DNA from: Saccharicrinis sp963675435
Lineage (GTDB): Bacteria > Bacteroidota > Bacteroidia > Bacteroidales > Marinilabiliaceae
Direction of reading: 5' to 3'
Length of the DNA stretch: 64,000 bases
Assembly: GCA_963675435.1 (NCBI GenBank)
Contig: OY776216.1
Location: 1,240,001 to 1,304,000, forward strand
The notes beneath the pieces were generated by a model. It saw only the letters and a list, made by a program, of their open reading frames with translations, did not search any database and was not told the DNA's origin. Positions 1 to 9,335 of this stretch are shown here, one piece after another (position 1 is the stretch's first letter; each line of letters opens with the position of its first letter). The position numbers were made by a program, and so were the translations under genes.

Positions 1-1665
1 TGGAGCTAATTTAACTTTTTCATCCGAACTTTGTGTACGCATGTTTGTCAATTTTTTCGTTTTGGTAATATTAATTGTTAAATCACCTTCACGATTATTT
101 TCACCAATTACTTGTCCTTTATATATTTTTTCCTGTGGAGATACAAAAAACTTACCTCTATCCTGAAGTTTATCTAATGCATACGGAATTGCTGCACCAT
201 CCTCCATTGAAATAAGAGAACCATTCAAACGTTTATTAATTTCTCCCTTATAAGGCTGGAACTCAACGAAACGGTGTGCCATAATAGCTTCACCAGCTGT
301 CGCGGTTAAAATGGCATTACGTAATCCTATGATACCACGAGATGGAATATGGAATTCAATAACAACTCGTTCTCCTTTGCGTTCCATACTCAACATGTCG
401 CCTTTACGCTGACTTACCATTTCAATTGCTTTACCAGAATATTCATCAGGTAAATCAATAGTTAGTTCTTCCACAGGTTCATGTTTAATTGCAGCTATTT
501 CTTTGATAATTACTCTAGGCTGACCTACTTGAAGTTCGTAACCTTCTCTACGCATTGTTTCAATCAATACTGATAAGTGAAGAACTCCACGACCATATAC
601 GTTCCATGCATCTGCAGAATTTGTGTCTTCCACACGAAGTGCAAGGTTTTTTTCTAGCTCAGCATCTAATCTATCTTTGATATGTCGAGATGTAACAAAT
701 TTACCTTCTTGTCCAAAAAATGGAGAGTTGTTAATGGTAAATAACATACTCATAGTTGGCTCATCAATAGAAATAGGGTCTAATGCCTCTGGGTTTTCAA
801 TGTCAGCAACTGTATCTCCAATATCAAAACTATCTAAGCCAATTAAGGCGCAAAGATCACCATTCTGTACTTCTTCAACTTTAGTACGCCCTAAACCAGA
901 GAATACATTGATTTCTTTAATTTTAGTTTTTGTAATGGATCCATCACGACTAACTAAAGAAACTTGTTGATTGGTTTTAAGTGTACCTCGATGAACTCTA
1001 CCAATGGCAATACGACCTGTGTAAGGTGAGTGATCCAGTGAAGTAATTAACATCTGAGGAGTTCCTTCATTTACTTCAGGAGCAGGAATATTGTCGATAA
1101 CAGCTTCGAAAACTGCTGTAATATCAGTTGTTTGCTTGTTCCAGTCGGTACTCATCCAGCCGTTTTTAGCAGAACCATAGATAGTTACAAAGTCTAACTG
1201 TTCCTCAGTTGCACCTAAGTTAAACATCAAATCAAAAACTGATTCCTGTACTTCTTCAGGTCGACAGTTTTCTTTATCAACTTTATTGATTACAACAATT
1301 GGTTTTAAACCCAGGTCAATAGCTTTTTGAAGAACAAAACGAGTTTGTGGCATTGGACCTTCAAATGCATCTACTAAAAGTAGTACACCATCAGCCATGT
1401 TTAAAACACGTTCAACTTCTCCACCGAAATCGGAGTGACCAGGGGTGTCGATAATGTTAATTTTGGTGTCTTTGTACATTACCGAAACGTTTTTAGAAAG
1501 AATAGTAATACCTCTTTCTCTTTCTAAATCGTTATTGTCCATAATTAATTCACCAACTTCCTGGTGTTCTTTAAAAAGTTTTCCGGCCAATAACATCTTG
1601 TCAACCAATGTAGTTTTACCGTGGTCAACGTGCGCTATAATTGCAATATTTCTTATATCCTGCAT
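1..1665 (-). CDS. typA: Translational GTPase TypA/BipA (3' end cut by window edge)
   Basis: Ribosome-associated GTPase of the EF-G-like family, linked in other bacteria to ribosome assembly and stress or cold adaptation. Translating the minus strand from the ATG at 1665 gives 555 codons with no stop before the window edge, so the C-terminus is missing. The N-terminus has the G1 loop AHVDHGKTT, the ERERGITI switch region, DTPGH (G3) and NKVD (G4), followed by EF-Tu-like domain 2 and the TypA C-terminal region (GMRNA-like segment RGIIGLRNAILT). The family is about 600 residues, so roughly 45 are lost. The antisense reading frames in this stretch are shadows. A -7-like TACCTTTG lies at 1687-1694 upstream, without a clear -33 box. 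Confidence 0.95.
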   Translation of the reverse strand, partial: MQDIRNIAIIAHVDHGKTTLVDKMLLAGKLFKEHQEVGELIMDNNDLERERGITILSKNVSVMYKDTKINIIDTPGHSDFGGEVERVLNMADGVLLLVDAFEGPMPQTRFVLQKAIDLGLKPIVVINKVDKENCRPEEVQESVFDLMFNLGATEEQLDFVTIYGSAKNGWMSTDWNKQTTDITAVFEAVIDNIPAPEVNEGTPQMLITSLDHSPYTGRIAIGRVHRGTLKTNQQVSLVSRDGSITKTKIKEINVFSGLGRTKVEEVQNGDLCALIGLDSFDIGDTVADIENPEALDPISIDEPTMSMLFTINNSPFFGQEGKFVTSRHIKDRLDAELEKNLALRVEDTNSADAWNVYGRGVLHLSVLIETMRREGYELQVGQPRVIIKEIAAIKHEPVEELTIDLPDEYSGKAIEMVSQRKGDMLSMERKGERVVIEFHIPSRGIIGLRNAILTATAGEAIMAHRFVEFQPYKGEINKRLNGSLISMEDGAAIPYALDKLQDRGKFFVSPQEKIYKGQVIGENNREGDLTINITKTKKLTNMRTQSSDEKVKLAP

Positions 1666-1856
1666 AACGTAATAAAAATGAGGGTGCAAAGGTAGCGTTT
1701 ATTTTGCTTTATATGATTAAGTTCATGTAAAAAGAGTTTCAAAAAGAGTTGATTTAAGGGTTTTTAACCAAAATGTTGATTCGTTTTTAATGATACAAGC
1801 CTAAAAACAGCTTGTTCATATTTTTCAGATTTACAATAATGTGATGAGAATTTTAC

Positions 1857-2123
1857 TTATTAACCCGAGTTGGATATAAAATTATTGGCTCAGACCGCTT
1901 ATAAATAATGAGTTTCAATGAATATTTGTGAAGTCATAGCGGGCTATGTCAAACAAATATGAAGCAGAAAATCGTTGTTTATATGTGGCTTTCTATTAAA
2001 ATACTAATCTAATTCGTTAAATTCTTTTTGCATAGCTCGCTATGCAAAAAAGAATTTGCCTTGTATATCAGCATTTTAATAAAATCTGAGCTCTTTAATT
2101 TTAATCGAACTCGGGTTATTAAG
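1857..2123. repeat. MITE-like inverted-repeat element, copy 1
   Basis: A ~265-bp non-coding element bounded by TAACCCGAGTT at the left (1861-1871) and its complement AACTCGGGTTA at the right. The terminal similarity runs inward for about 35 bp: the left end continues GGATATAAAATTA..GGCTCAGA and the right end, read in reverse, CGATTAAAATTA..GAGCTCAGA. Inside are two palindromes (1924-1958 and 2019-2057). A nearly identical copy lies at 60496-60757 and a solo end at about 22001-22016. No open reading frame is present, so movement would need a transposase in trans. The MITE label rests on structure and repetition. Confidence 0.8.
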
Positions 2124-2166
2124 ACTTAAGTTTAAGAAAGGAATGAGTATTACGATATGTGGTTAT

Positions 2167-2200
2167 GAAAAAAAGAGGGAAAATGTGATCATTTTCCCTC
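2167..2200 (-). terminator. Rho-independent terminator of the SPFH gene
   Basis: A 10-bp perfect stem (GAGGGAAAAT / ATTTTCCCTC, 2175-2200) is followed on the minus strand by a T run (2167-2174). It lies 21 bases past the stop codon of the SPFH gene. Confidence 0.85.
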
Positions 2201-2221
2201 CTTACTTAGTTAAAAACTAAA

Positions 2222-3541
2222 TTATTTTTTGGTAGTCTGTAATTGCTTTGCCATTGCGGCTCCAATTAAACTTTCAAGTGGCGTACCTCCTTTTGAATCT
2301 CCTCCGATAATCATAGTTTGTGGGAAGTTAATTTTAGCAATTTCTGCTGCAACTTTTACATCACGATCCAGTTCCATTTGAAGTTTAACCTCAGGTGTAA
2401 TACCAGCATGTACTTTTTTCGAAATTTCGTAAGCTTCTGCATCTGCAGTTACTTTTTTCTTTTGAGCATTTAAACGTTCAGTTTCAAGAGCTATAGCAGC
2501 TAATTTTTTATTGGTTTCTTCTTGCTTTAGTTTTGTTTCAATAGCAATAAGCGCTTTTACTTGCTCTTTTTCCTGAGCTACCCGTTCGGCAGCTTTATCT
2601 CTTTCTCCTTCTGCAATAATACGCTGTTGAGCATCTTTTGCCGTTTCAACTTTTTGTTGTTCTAATTGACGTTTAGCAGATTCATCACGCTGAGCTTCCA
2701 GACGTTGTTTAAATGTGGCTTCCAATTCAATATTATCAACAATTACCTGAGATACAATTATATTATTCTCACTTAACTCATGCTTAATACGCTTAGGAAT
2801 ACCGTTTTCTAAAACTTTATTTACTTCGTATGAAGTTTGAACTTCTTTAATAACACGGCTATCATCATCTTGAATGTCGGAATATACCGTATCTCGTCGT
2901 TCAATTTTTTCAACTGCATATGCACCTCCTTTCAATTGTTCTTCGAAAGCTTGTCTAAAACTTTGAGCTTCCCCCGAAATATAATCCTGTGCGGCAAACA
3001 TATAAGCTGTATTAACTAACTGTTCCTTTACCGTAGGTACTATTGTGTTGTTTACCAGGTTACTCATTGTTCTGAATTTTACAGCTAAGTTAATAAAGCT
3101 CTCACCATCGCGAGGTAATTCGAAACGTGTAGAAACATAACCTTTTGCAGTTACCTGATCGATAAAACGTAAAGGTATAGGTTTCATTATTCCTTCCACT
3201 TCTTCCTCGTCGATTTCAATACCTTCTCCTATTACTTTTACATCGATAAATTTTTGCCATTTATCAATTTTTGCAAATCCTCTCCATTTGATACCTTGCT
3301 CCATTACTGCGCTCATGTTTCCTGTAGGCGAAACTAAAAGATAATTAAATCCTCTATCGGCAAAAAAGAATAATGATTTAGTAAGCATTAATATAATGCC
3401 AATGATAATGAGAGCTGTGCCATGTGCCTTTTTGATGCCTTTTAACAATTCAGGAAGACGGCTGTTGCTTTTTTCAATTTTTGAAAACACAAATGCTGCG
3501 AAACCAGCTAATAGTATTAAAAAGCCAAGAAATGTAATCAT
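2222..3541 (-). CDS. SPFH/band-7 domain membrane protein (prohibitin/flotillin-like)
   Basis: A 439-residue membrane-anchored scaffold of the SPFH superfamily. Such proteins form large oligomeric assemblies on membranes and often modulate proteases or membrane microdomains; the partner here is unknown. Visible parts: a hydrophobic segment at residues 3-20, a second at about 42-62, a band-7 core from about 70 to 250, then a long charged, Gln/Glu/Lys/Ala-rich coiled coil (about 270-370) typical of the family. The C-terminus ends in a Gly/Lys-rich tail. The gene is 24 bases downstream of the M16 peptidase gene on the same strand, so the two are probably cotranscribed, and it ends at a strong terminator. 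The exact subfamily is not assigned. Confidence 0.85.
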   Translation of the reverse strand: MITFLGFLILLAGFAAFVFSKIEKSNSRLPELLKGIKKAHGTALIIIGIILMLTKSLFFFADRGFNYLLVSPTGNMSAVMEQGIKWRGFAKIDKWQKFIDVKVIGEGIEIDEEEVEGIMKPIPLRFIDQVTAKGYVSTRFELPRDGESFINLAVKFRTMSNLVNNTIVPTVKEQLVNTAYMFAAQDYISGEAQSFRQAFEEQLKGGAYAVEKIERRDTVYSDIQDDDSRVIKEVQTSYEVNKVLENGIPKRIKHELSENNIIVSQVIVDNIELEATFKQRLEAQRDESAKRQLEQQKVETAKDAQQRIIAEGERDKAAERVAQEKEQVKALIAIETKLKQEETNKKLAAIALETERLNAQKKKVTADAEAYEISKKVHAGITPEVKLQMELDRDVKVAAEIAKINFPQTMIIGGDSKGGTPLESLIGAAMAKQLQTTKK

Positions 3542-3565
3542 AGGTTATTTGTTTTAATTTGTTTT

Positions 3566-6442
3566 TTAGTTAAATATGTCTTTCTTATTTAGTTCTTTAA
3601 CATTGCCAAATTGCTGAAGCTTTTCAAAGTCAATTCGGTTTTTGTCTCCAACAATCGTAATAATAATTTTTTTGTCTTTTATGTATTTGTTGTAGTAGTC
3701 TAATACATTATCAAAGTTCATCTCATCAACGTTGGAATATAGTGTTTTATTAGGATCTTCATTGCAACCCATAAATTGCCAATAAGGAATGGTGCTAGTG
3801 ATATACCTGAACCCTGGACGTTTGCTGTTCATAGACTGCTTAATGCTTTCTTTGATGATATCCATTCTTTCCGGCTTTTGAGGCATTTTGTTAATTAAAT
3901 CAACATAAGTTTCTAAAGCTTCAATGGTTTTGTCTGCCTGAGTACTCATTACGCCCTTGAAAAAGGCAGGGTGATCTTTTGCAAAAGGGGTTTGACTGTA
4001 TCCATAGGCGCTATAAGCTAAAGATTTGAATTCTCTGATTTCCTGAAACACCAATGAAGACATGTCTCCACTAAAATATTCATTAAATAATTTTTGATTC
4101 CAATAATCGGATGTATCATTTTCATCACTTATTACATATAAACTGATATGGGATTGGATGGCATTTTTGTCGTTTATGAAAAATATTTCGTTTTCAGTTG
4201 GTTTGATTTTATCCTTTGCAAAATACTTATTTCCTTTTTGAAGTTGAGAAGTAAATGATAGTTGTTTTTCAGAAATATTTTTGAATTCTTCCGAAGTTAA
4301 GTTTCCACAATAATGCAATTCACAACTTTTCTGTAATACATTTTTTGTTATAGCAATTAAACTATCTAAAGAAATTTTTTTGATTTGTTTTGCATTTAAC
4401 AACTGTAGATAAAAGGAGTTTTTATTGTATAATGCATATTCATCAAGAGCCTCTGATTGATAGTCAACATCCTTGAGCATCATTTTTTTATTCATTTTCC
4501 TTTCTCTGACTAATTTTGTCTTTTCTGAATCTTTAATAACAGGATCAGAAATAAGATCGTTGATTAGTTTTAAGGTTGGAGTTAAATTTTTATCTAATCC
4601 AGAAATATGTAGCGTGAAACCTGTACCATTGGCGTTAGCGTAAAAGTCTGCACCAAGCTTTTGTAATTCCTTTTTAAAATCAGCATAAGCAAATTCTTTT
4701 GTACCACAATAGGTTATAATATCGCTCGCTAAATCGTTTTCAATACTTTCGTTTGTGCCGGCATGAATCTTAATATTAAGAGAAAAAATGTCGTTAATAG
4801 GATTTTTTGAGATATAAAATGCTGCACAATCGTTTAATTCTCCTTTTTCAAAATCAACACCTTCCACAGTAAAATGAGGCTTTACTTTTTCACTCGGCAT
4901 TTCTTTGATCATTTTTGCATATTCAGATTGAGCTTCTGTATTTTTAGGTTTAACAGGTTTGTATGGTGGCTTTTTAATCTTATCCTTTTTAGGGAAACCC
5001 ATTTTTGAGTAGAAGGCTAAATAATCTTTACCATAATACTTTTTAGCTGTTTCTGTAATTTCATCTTTTGTTATAGCGTTTAAGCGTTCAGCATATTTAA
5101 TTTCTTCATCCCAGTTTTTGTTATAAACAAATGCATCCATTAATGCAATAGATCGGTTTCTACTATCTTCAATATTTCTTTCTTTTTCAGAAATCATTTC
5201 AAGCTTAACGGCATCAATTAAATCATCATTGAAATCGCCTTGTTTAAGTTTATTCATTTTTTCCAGAATCAATTTTTCTGATTTCTTTAATGATTGACCG
5301 AAAATTTTAGGAACCATTATTATTAGAGTACTGCCTAATTCCTCAAAACTTAGGTTTTCAACTTGAGCTTCCATCAATTCATTATCATTAACAAGATCGT
5401 CTAATAATCCAGTATAAGAGTAATTAGATAATATCCGGTTGCATAAATTTATTTTTAATTCATCAGGATGTCCTTGCTCTACAGTTCTAAAGCCTAGTAC
5501 ACCAACTTTTATAGGAAGTAATCTTTTATTGACTTGTTCTCTGCCTTTGAATTGTGTTGCTTTTATTTCTGTTTCTATAGGTAATTCTTTGGCTTTCCAA
5601 TCTCCAAATTTCTCTTCAATCATTGGTTTAACAGCCTTTGCATCAAAATCTCCTGTTAAAATTAATGCCATGTTATTAGGGACGTAGTATTTTTCATAGT
5701 ACTCGCGCATTTTACTTAAAGATGGATTTTTAAGATGATCTGCATAACCAATTACTGGATTTGCATATGGTGTGTCCTTATAAAGTTCTTTTAAAAGGGC
5801 TTCTAAAAATGAACTAAACATGTTATCCGCATATAAATTCTTTTCTTCATAAACGGTTTCTAATTCTGATTGAAACAAACGAAATACAGGATTTTCAAAA
5901 CGGTGGGAGTATACTTCCAACCATTTCTCCATTTCGGTTTGTGGAAAAGAGTTAAGATAACCGATATATTCATAACCAGTAAAAGCATTTAAATGCTGAC
6001 CTCCCATTTGACTTATGATTCTATCAAACTCATTTGGTATGGCATAATCAGATGCCTTGATTGATAGCTGATTAATTTTTAATTGTATTGCCTCTCTCTC
6101 TTTACTATCTGAAGTTTGACCAAGCTTATCATATTGAGCTGTAATACTATCTAAATATATTTTTTCTTTAGCGTAATCGGTTGTTCCGATTTTGTTTGTT
6201 CCTTTAAACATAATATGCTCAAAGTAGTGTGCAATACCTGTTGCATCATGAGGATCTCTTTTGCTTCCTCCTTTTACTGCAACCATTCCCATTACAGAAG
6301 AGGTACTATGATCTTCGTTTAGATAAATTGTAAGTCCATTTGCTAATGTATATGTTTCAACTTTAAGAGCTGAAGGAATTTCTTTAGCATTAATACTAAT
6401 ATAGAATAGACAGAATAAGGTGATTATAGTTTGTTTAAACAT
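3566..6442 (-). CDS. M16 family zinc metallopeptidase (pitrilysin/insulinase type), exported
   Basis: A 958-residue protein with a hydrophobic signal peptide ending near NA at 18-19, so probably periplasmic. The inverted zinc motif HxxEH is HYFEH at residues 72-76, and the distal metal-binding Glu is expected in the ELETVYEEKN segment about 115 residues later. The length fits two fused halves, the N-terminal half catalytic and the C-terminal half (about 560-950) the inactive M16 domain that closes over the substrate. Related Bacteroidota enzymes degrade peptides in the periplasm; the substrate is unknown. The start is the ATG preceding the signal peptide. It is followed directly by the SPFH gene. 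Confidence 0.92.
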   Translation of the reverse strand: MFKQTIITLFCLFYISINAKEIPSALKVETYTLANGLTIYLNEDHSTSSVMGMVAVKGGSKRDPHDATGIAHYFEHIMFKGTNKIGTTDYAKEKIYLDSITAQYDKLGQTSDSKEREAIQLKINQLSIKASDYAIPNEFDRIISQMGGQHLNAFTGYEYIGYLNSFPQTEMEKWLEVYSHRFENPVFRLFQSELETVYEEKNLYADNMFSSFLEALLKELYKDTPYANPVIGYADHLKNPSLSKMREYYEKYYVPNNMALILTGDFDAKAVKPMIEEKFGDWKAKELPIETEIKATQFKGREQVNKRLLPIKVGVLGFRTVEQGHPDELKINLCNRILSNYSYTGLLDDLVNDNELMEAQVENLSFEELGSTLIIMVPKIFGQSLKKSEKLILEKMNKLKQGDFNDDLIDAVKLEMISEKERNIEDSRNRSIALMDAFVYNKNWDEEIKYAERLNAITKDEITETAKKYYGKDYLAFYSKMGFPKKDKIKKPPYKPVKPKNTEAQSEYAKMIKEMPSEKVKPHFTVEGVDFEKGELNDCAAFYISKNPINDIFSLNIKIHAGTNESIENDLASDIITYCGTKEFAYADFKKELQKLGADFYANANGTGFTLHISGLDKNLTPTLKLINDLISDPVIKDSEKTKLVRERKMNKKMMLKDVDYQSEALDEYALYNKNSFYLQLLNAKQIKKISLDSLIAITKNVLQKSCELHYCGNLTSEEFKNISEKQLSFTSQLQKGNKYFAKDKIKPTENEIFFINDKNAIQSHISLYVISDENDTSDYWNQKLFNEYFSGDMSSLVFQEIREFKSLAYSAYGYSQTPFAKDHPAFFKGVMSTQADKTIEALETYVDLINKMPQKPERMDIIKESIKQSMNSKRPGFRYITSTIPYWQFMGCNEDPNKTLYSNVDEMNFDNVLDYYNKYIKDKKIIITIVGDKNRIDFEKLQQFGNVKELNKKDIFN

Positions 6443-6697
6443 TGGATAAATTTTTAATTATAAAATTGAATTAATATTGTCTGTAGATGTTGTGATGAAG
6501 AGGAGGGATGCTAAAGTAGTGAATAGTTTAGTTGATTTCATATGGTTAAAAATGTAGTTGTTATAATTGTTTGTACCTCTTAAATAAAAAGAGTTTATGT
6601 TCAATTATTTTGATGAATCAAATATAATTAATTGCCTTAAATATTCAAATATTTGAACGATATGATTAAAGGTGATATATTGTTGTATGAGGCTGAT

Positions 6698-7432
6698 TTA
6701 AACCGTAGGTAAGTATTCTGTATCAATATGACTCATGGATTTAAAGAGATTAATTCTTGTTTGAACGTTTAAACTCTCAAACTGATCAATCCATTGTCTG
6801 GCGTGATTTCTATATGTGTGATCTTCGTATGGACATTCCTTTTTTAAAGAAACAAATTGTTTTATTCTGGCATATTCAGCCATTTCGGCATTAGTATTAT
6901 ATATTAATGGGCGAATAACATTAATCTTTCCTTCAAACATTGAAAGAGTAGGAGGGATTGATGATATGTTGGCATGCATAACCATATTCATCAGCAACGT
7001 TTCTATAGCGTCGTCCAGGTGATGTCCGAAAGCCACTTTCTTAAATTGATTTTTCTGTGCAAAATTAAAAAGCTCCTTGCGGCGATTCCATGAGCAAGTA
7101 AAGCATGGTTTTTTATTTGTTTTTTCTTCTATGCCGGCATTGGTTCTGATAATATGTAGGTGAACATCAAGCTGTTCACAGAATGTTTTTATGAATTTCT
7201 GGTCTATCTCGTAAGGAACATCTTTCGTAATAATATGTATTGCATGCAATTCATAAGAAATAGGAAGGAACTTTCTTCTTTCTGATAAGATATCTAACAA
7301 TGAAAGCGAATCTTTACCTCCGGATACTGCAACAAGAATCTTGTCGTTAGCGGTTATCATCTGGTGATGATTAATAGCATTTCCAGTTTGTTTGATTACT
7401 TTACGCAAGTAATTTTTTTCTGCTTTTTGCAT
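6698..7432 (-). CDS. ttcA: TtcA-type tRNA 2-thiocytidine biosynthesis ATPase
   Basis: ATP-dependent tRNA thiolation enzyme of the PP-loop superfamily, expected to thiolate cytidine 32 of tRNA. The PP-loop VSGGKDSLS occurs near residue 40 and the iron-sulfur motif CFTCSWNRRKELF (CxxC) in the middle; a further Cys lies in KKECPYED. I use the ATG at 7432 (protein MQKAEKNYLRKV..., 244 aa). An in-frame extension back to 7513 would run through the tsf terminator hairpin (7494-7522) and encodes an unrelated aromatic-rich leader, so it is rejected. TtcA and TilS-like PP-loop ATPases are related, but the central CxxC favours TtcA. It may be reached by read-through from tsf. Confidence 0.88.
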   Translation of the reverse strand: MQKAEKNYLRKVIKQTGNAINHHQMITANDKILVAVSGGKDSLSLLDILSERRKFLPISYELHAIHIITKDVPYEIDQKFIKTFCEQLDVHLHIIRTNAGIEEKTNKKPCFTCSWNRRKELFNFAQKNQFKKVAFGHHLDDAIETLLMNMVMHANISSIPPTLSMFEGKINVIRPLIYNTNAEMAEYARIKQFVSLKKECPYEDHTYRNHARQWIDQFESLNVQTRINLFKSMSHIDTEYLPTV

Positions 7433-7486
7433 GATGATATAAAAGTAATACCAGTGTTTGGTATTCTTATAAGAATGTTTTAATAA

Positions 7487-7522
7487 ATAAAAAATCCCGA
7501 ATATGTCGTGCATATCCGGGAT
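7487..7522 (-). terminator. Terminator of the rplM-rpsI-rpsB-tsf operon
   Basis: A 12-bp stem with one mismatch (ATCCCGAATATG / CATATCCGGGAT, 7494-7522) lies 25 bases after the tsf stop and is followed on the minus strand by a run of six T and further AT-rich sequence. Confidence 0.85.
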
Positions 7523-7547
7523 AAAATATTTTAACAGCGTAAAACTA

Positions 7548-8372
7548 TTAGCTTAAAGAAAAACGCTTAAACTCAGTAACTGTTAAACCGTTGCTAGCAC
7601 CGTTAAGATATTGCTTAATAGATTGTTTGTTATCTTTAACAAATGCTTGCTCAAGAAGAGTAGATTCTTTAAAGAATTTACCTAAACGTCCTTGTGCAAT
7701 TTTATCAAGCATAGCTTCTGGTTTACCTTCTTCACGTGCTTTTTCTTTACCAATTCTTAATTCCGACTCAACGATTTCAGCAGGAACAGAATCTTTATCA
7801 ACACTTACAGGAGCCATAGCTGCAACTTGCATAGCTACATCTTTACCAACTTGCTCTTCGAAGCCAGCTTGGTTAAAGCCAACAACTACAGAAAGTTGAT
7901 TTCCTGGGTGAATGTAAGGAACAACAGTTTCAGCAGTAACAACTGAATAATCAGCGATTTCAATTTTCTCGCCGATAACACCTATTTGCTCAGTAATAAC
8001 TTCTTTGATAGCTACACCATTAAGTTGTAGATCTAAAATGTCTTCTTTAGTAGAAGCATCACTGTTAAGAGCAGCTTCAAGAATAGAATCAGCTAGAGCA
8101 ACGAAACTTTCATTTTTACCAACAAAGTCTGTTTCACATTTTAAAATGATAACAGCACCTTTTTTAGCGTCAGCAGAAACTTTTGCTAATGTACAACCTT
8201 CAGTTGTTTCACGATCAGCACGTTTACTTGCCATTGCCTGACCTTTTTTACGGATGATTTCAACAGCAGCGTCAAAATCGCCATCAGTTTCGGTTAATGC
8301 CTTTTTACAGTCCATCATACCGGCACCAGTCATCTCTCTAAGTTTTTTTACGTCAGCAGCTTTAATCGCCAT
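7548..8372 (-). CDS. tsf: Translation elongation factor Ts
   Basis: Guanine nucleotide exchange factor that recharges EF-Tu. The 274-residue protein opens with the EF-Ts signature KKLREMTGAGMMDCKKAL in its UBA-like N-terminal domain and contains the core segments KCETDFVGKNESF and the dimerisation region with HIAAMAP-like VAMQVAAMAPVSV. It is the last gene of a ribosomal-protein operon, 32 bases after rpsB, and is followed by a strong terminator. The rpsB-tsf pairing is conserved across bacteria. Confidence 0.98.
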   Translation of the reverse strand: MAIKAADVKKLREMTGAGMMDCKKALTETDGDFDAAVEIIRKKGQAMASKRADRETTEGCTLAKVSADAKKGAVIILKCETDFVGKNESFVALADSILEAALNSDASTKEDILDLQLNGVAIKEVITEQIGVIGEKIEIADYSVVTAETVVPYIHPGNQLSVVVGFNQAGFEEQVGKDVAMQVAAMAPVSVDKDSVPAEIVESELRIGKEKAREEGKPEAMLDKIAQGRLGKFFKESTLLEQAFVKDNKQSIKQYLNGASNGLTVTEFKRFSLS

Positions 8373-8404
8373 GATATTATCTTTTTTTAGATGATTAAAA
8401 TGAA

Positions 8405-9217
8405 TTATTCAGCTGCACCTTCTTCTTTAGAAGTTGCTTCTGGAGCTTCTGCTTTAGCAGCAGCTTTTTTCTCGTCTTTTTTAGCCGCTTTGTCTTTTTT
8501 AGCAGCAGCTTCACTTTCACGATCTGCTTTTCTTTCGCTTAATCCTTCTTCAATAGCTTTCACCATGATGTCAGTGATTAATTCGATAGATTTAGTAGCA
8601 TCATCGTTTGCTGGGATAACATAATCCAAGTCAGCTGGATTAGAGTTAGTATCTACTACTCCAAACACAGGAATGTTAAGTTTTTTTGCTTCACGAACGG
8701 CAATGTGCTCTTTCATTACATCAATAACGAACATAGCTGCAGGAAGACGAGTAAGGTCAGCAATACTTCCTAATGTTTTTTCTAACTTAGCTCTCTGACG
8801 AGTGATTTGAAGACGCTCTCTTTTAGAAAGGTTTTTCCAAGCTGTTGGATCTGCCATCATTTTATCGATAGATCCCATTTTTTTAACTGCTTTACGAATT
8901 GTTGGGAAGTTAGTAAGCATACCTCCTGACCAACGTTCTACAACGTAAGGCATGTTAATACCTTTCATTTTTTCAGCAATAATTTCTTTTGCTTGTTTTT
9001 TAGTAGCAACGAATAAAACTTTTCGTCCAGATCTTGCGATCTGTTTTAATGCGTTTGCTGCTTCTTCGATTTTAGCAGCTGTTTTATGTAGATCGATAAT
9101 GTGAATACCGTTACGCTCCATAAAAATATAAGGAGCCATAGCTGGGTTCCACTTTCTTTTTAAGTGACCGAAATGTACGCCGGCCTCTAATAATTCATCG
9201 AAATTTGTTCTTGCCAT
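8405..9217 (-). CDS. rpsB: 30S ribosomal protein S2
   Basis: Small-subunit protein S2, 270 residues. The N-terminus (LLEAGVHFGHLKRKWNPAM) and the middle (LTNFPTIRKAVKKM, DLTRLPAAMFVIDV, FGVVDTNSNPADLDYVIPANDDA) are diagnostic. The last 40 residues form a low-complexity Ala/Lys/Glu tail (KKDKAAKKDEKKAAAKAEAP), longer than the E. coli end and typical of many Bacteroidota S2 proteins. An inverted repeat sits in its 5' leader (9256-9309). It is followed by tsf. Confidence 0.98.
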   Translation of the reverse strand: MARTNFDELLEAGVHFGHLKRKWNPAMAPYIFMERNGIHIIDLHKTAAKIEEAANALKQIARSGRKVLFVATKKQAKEIIAEKMKGINMPYVVERWSGGMLTNFPTIRKAVKKMGSIDKMMADPTAWKNLSKRERLQITRQRAKLEKTLGSIADLTRLPAAMFVIDVMKEHIAVREAKKLNIPVFGVVDTNSNPADLDYVIPANDDATKSIELITDIMVKAIEEGLSERKADRESEAAAKKDKAAKKDEKKAAAKAEAPEATSKEEGAAE

Positions 9218-9255
9218 TTCACTTTTTTTTAAGTCGTTTACATTCTGTAAATATC

Positions 9256-9309
9256 AACTTACAAGTAGCCATTTGTTAATAGAGTGTATTAATAAGGATC
9301 TTGTAAGTT
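9256..9309 (-). promoter_or_regulatory. Inverted repeat in the rpsB 5' leader, possible leader structure
   Basis: AACTTACAAG (9256-9265) and its exact complement CTTGTAAGTT (9300-9309) flank a 34-base AT-rich interval in the 118-base gap between rpsI and rpsB. There is no T run, so it does not look like a terminator, and no consensus promoter is visible in the gap. It could be a regulatory leader for S2 or a processing site. Confidence 0.4.
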
Positions 9310-9335
9310 TAGATACTAAACGCACCCGAAAAATA

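Larger units (their letters stand above)
1666..2221. other. Gene-free interval between typA and the SPFH gene
   Basis: No convincing reading frame is present in these 556 bases. The interval holds a possible typA promoter (-7-like element at 1687-1694 on the minus strand), a complete copy of the MITE-like repeat (about 1857-2123) and the terminator of the SPFH gene (2167-2200). Confidence 0.7.

Noticed and set aside
623..1672. Plus-strand frames opposite typA
   Set aside because: The minus strand reads a continuous TypA protein with all GTPase motifs; these are antisense shadows.
7433..7513. N-terminal extension of the ttcA frame
   Set aside because: It overlaps the tsf terminator stem and codes for a leader not seen in the family; the ATG at 7432 is preferred.
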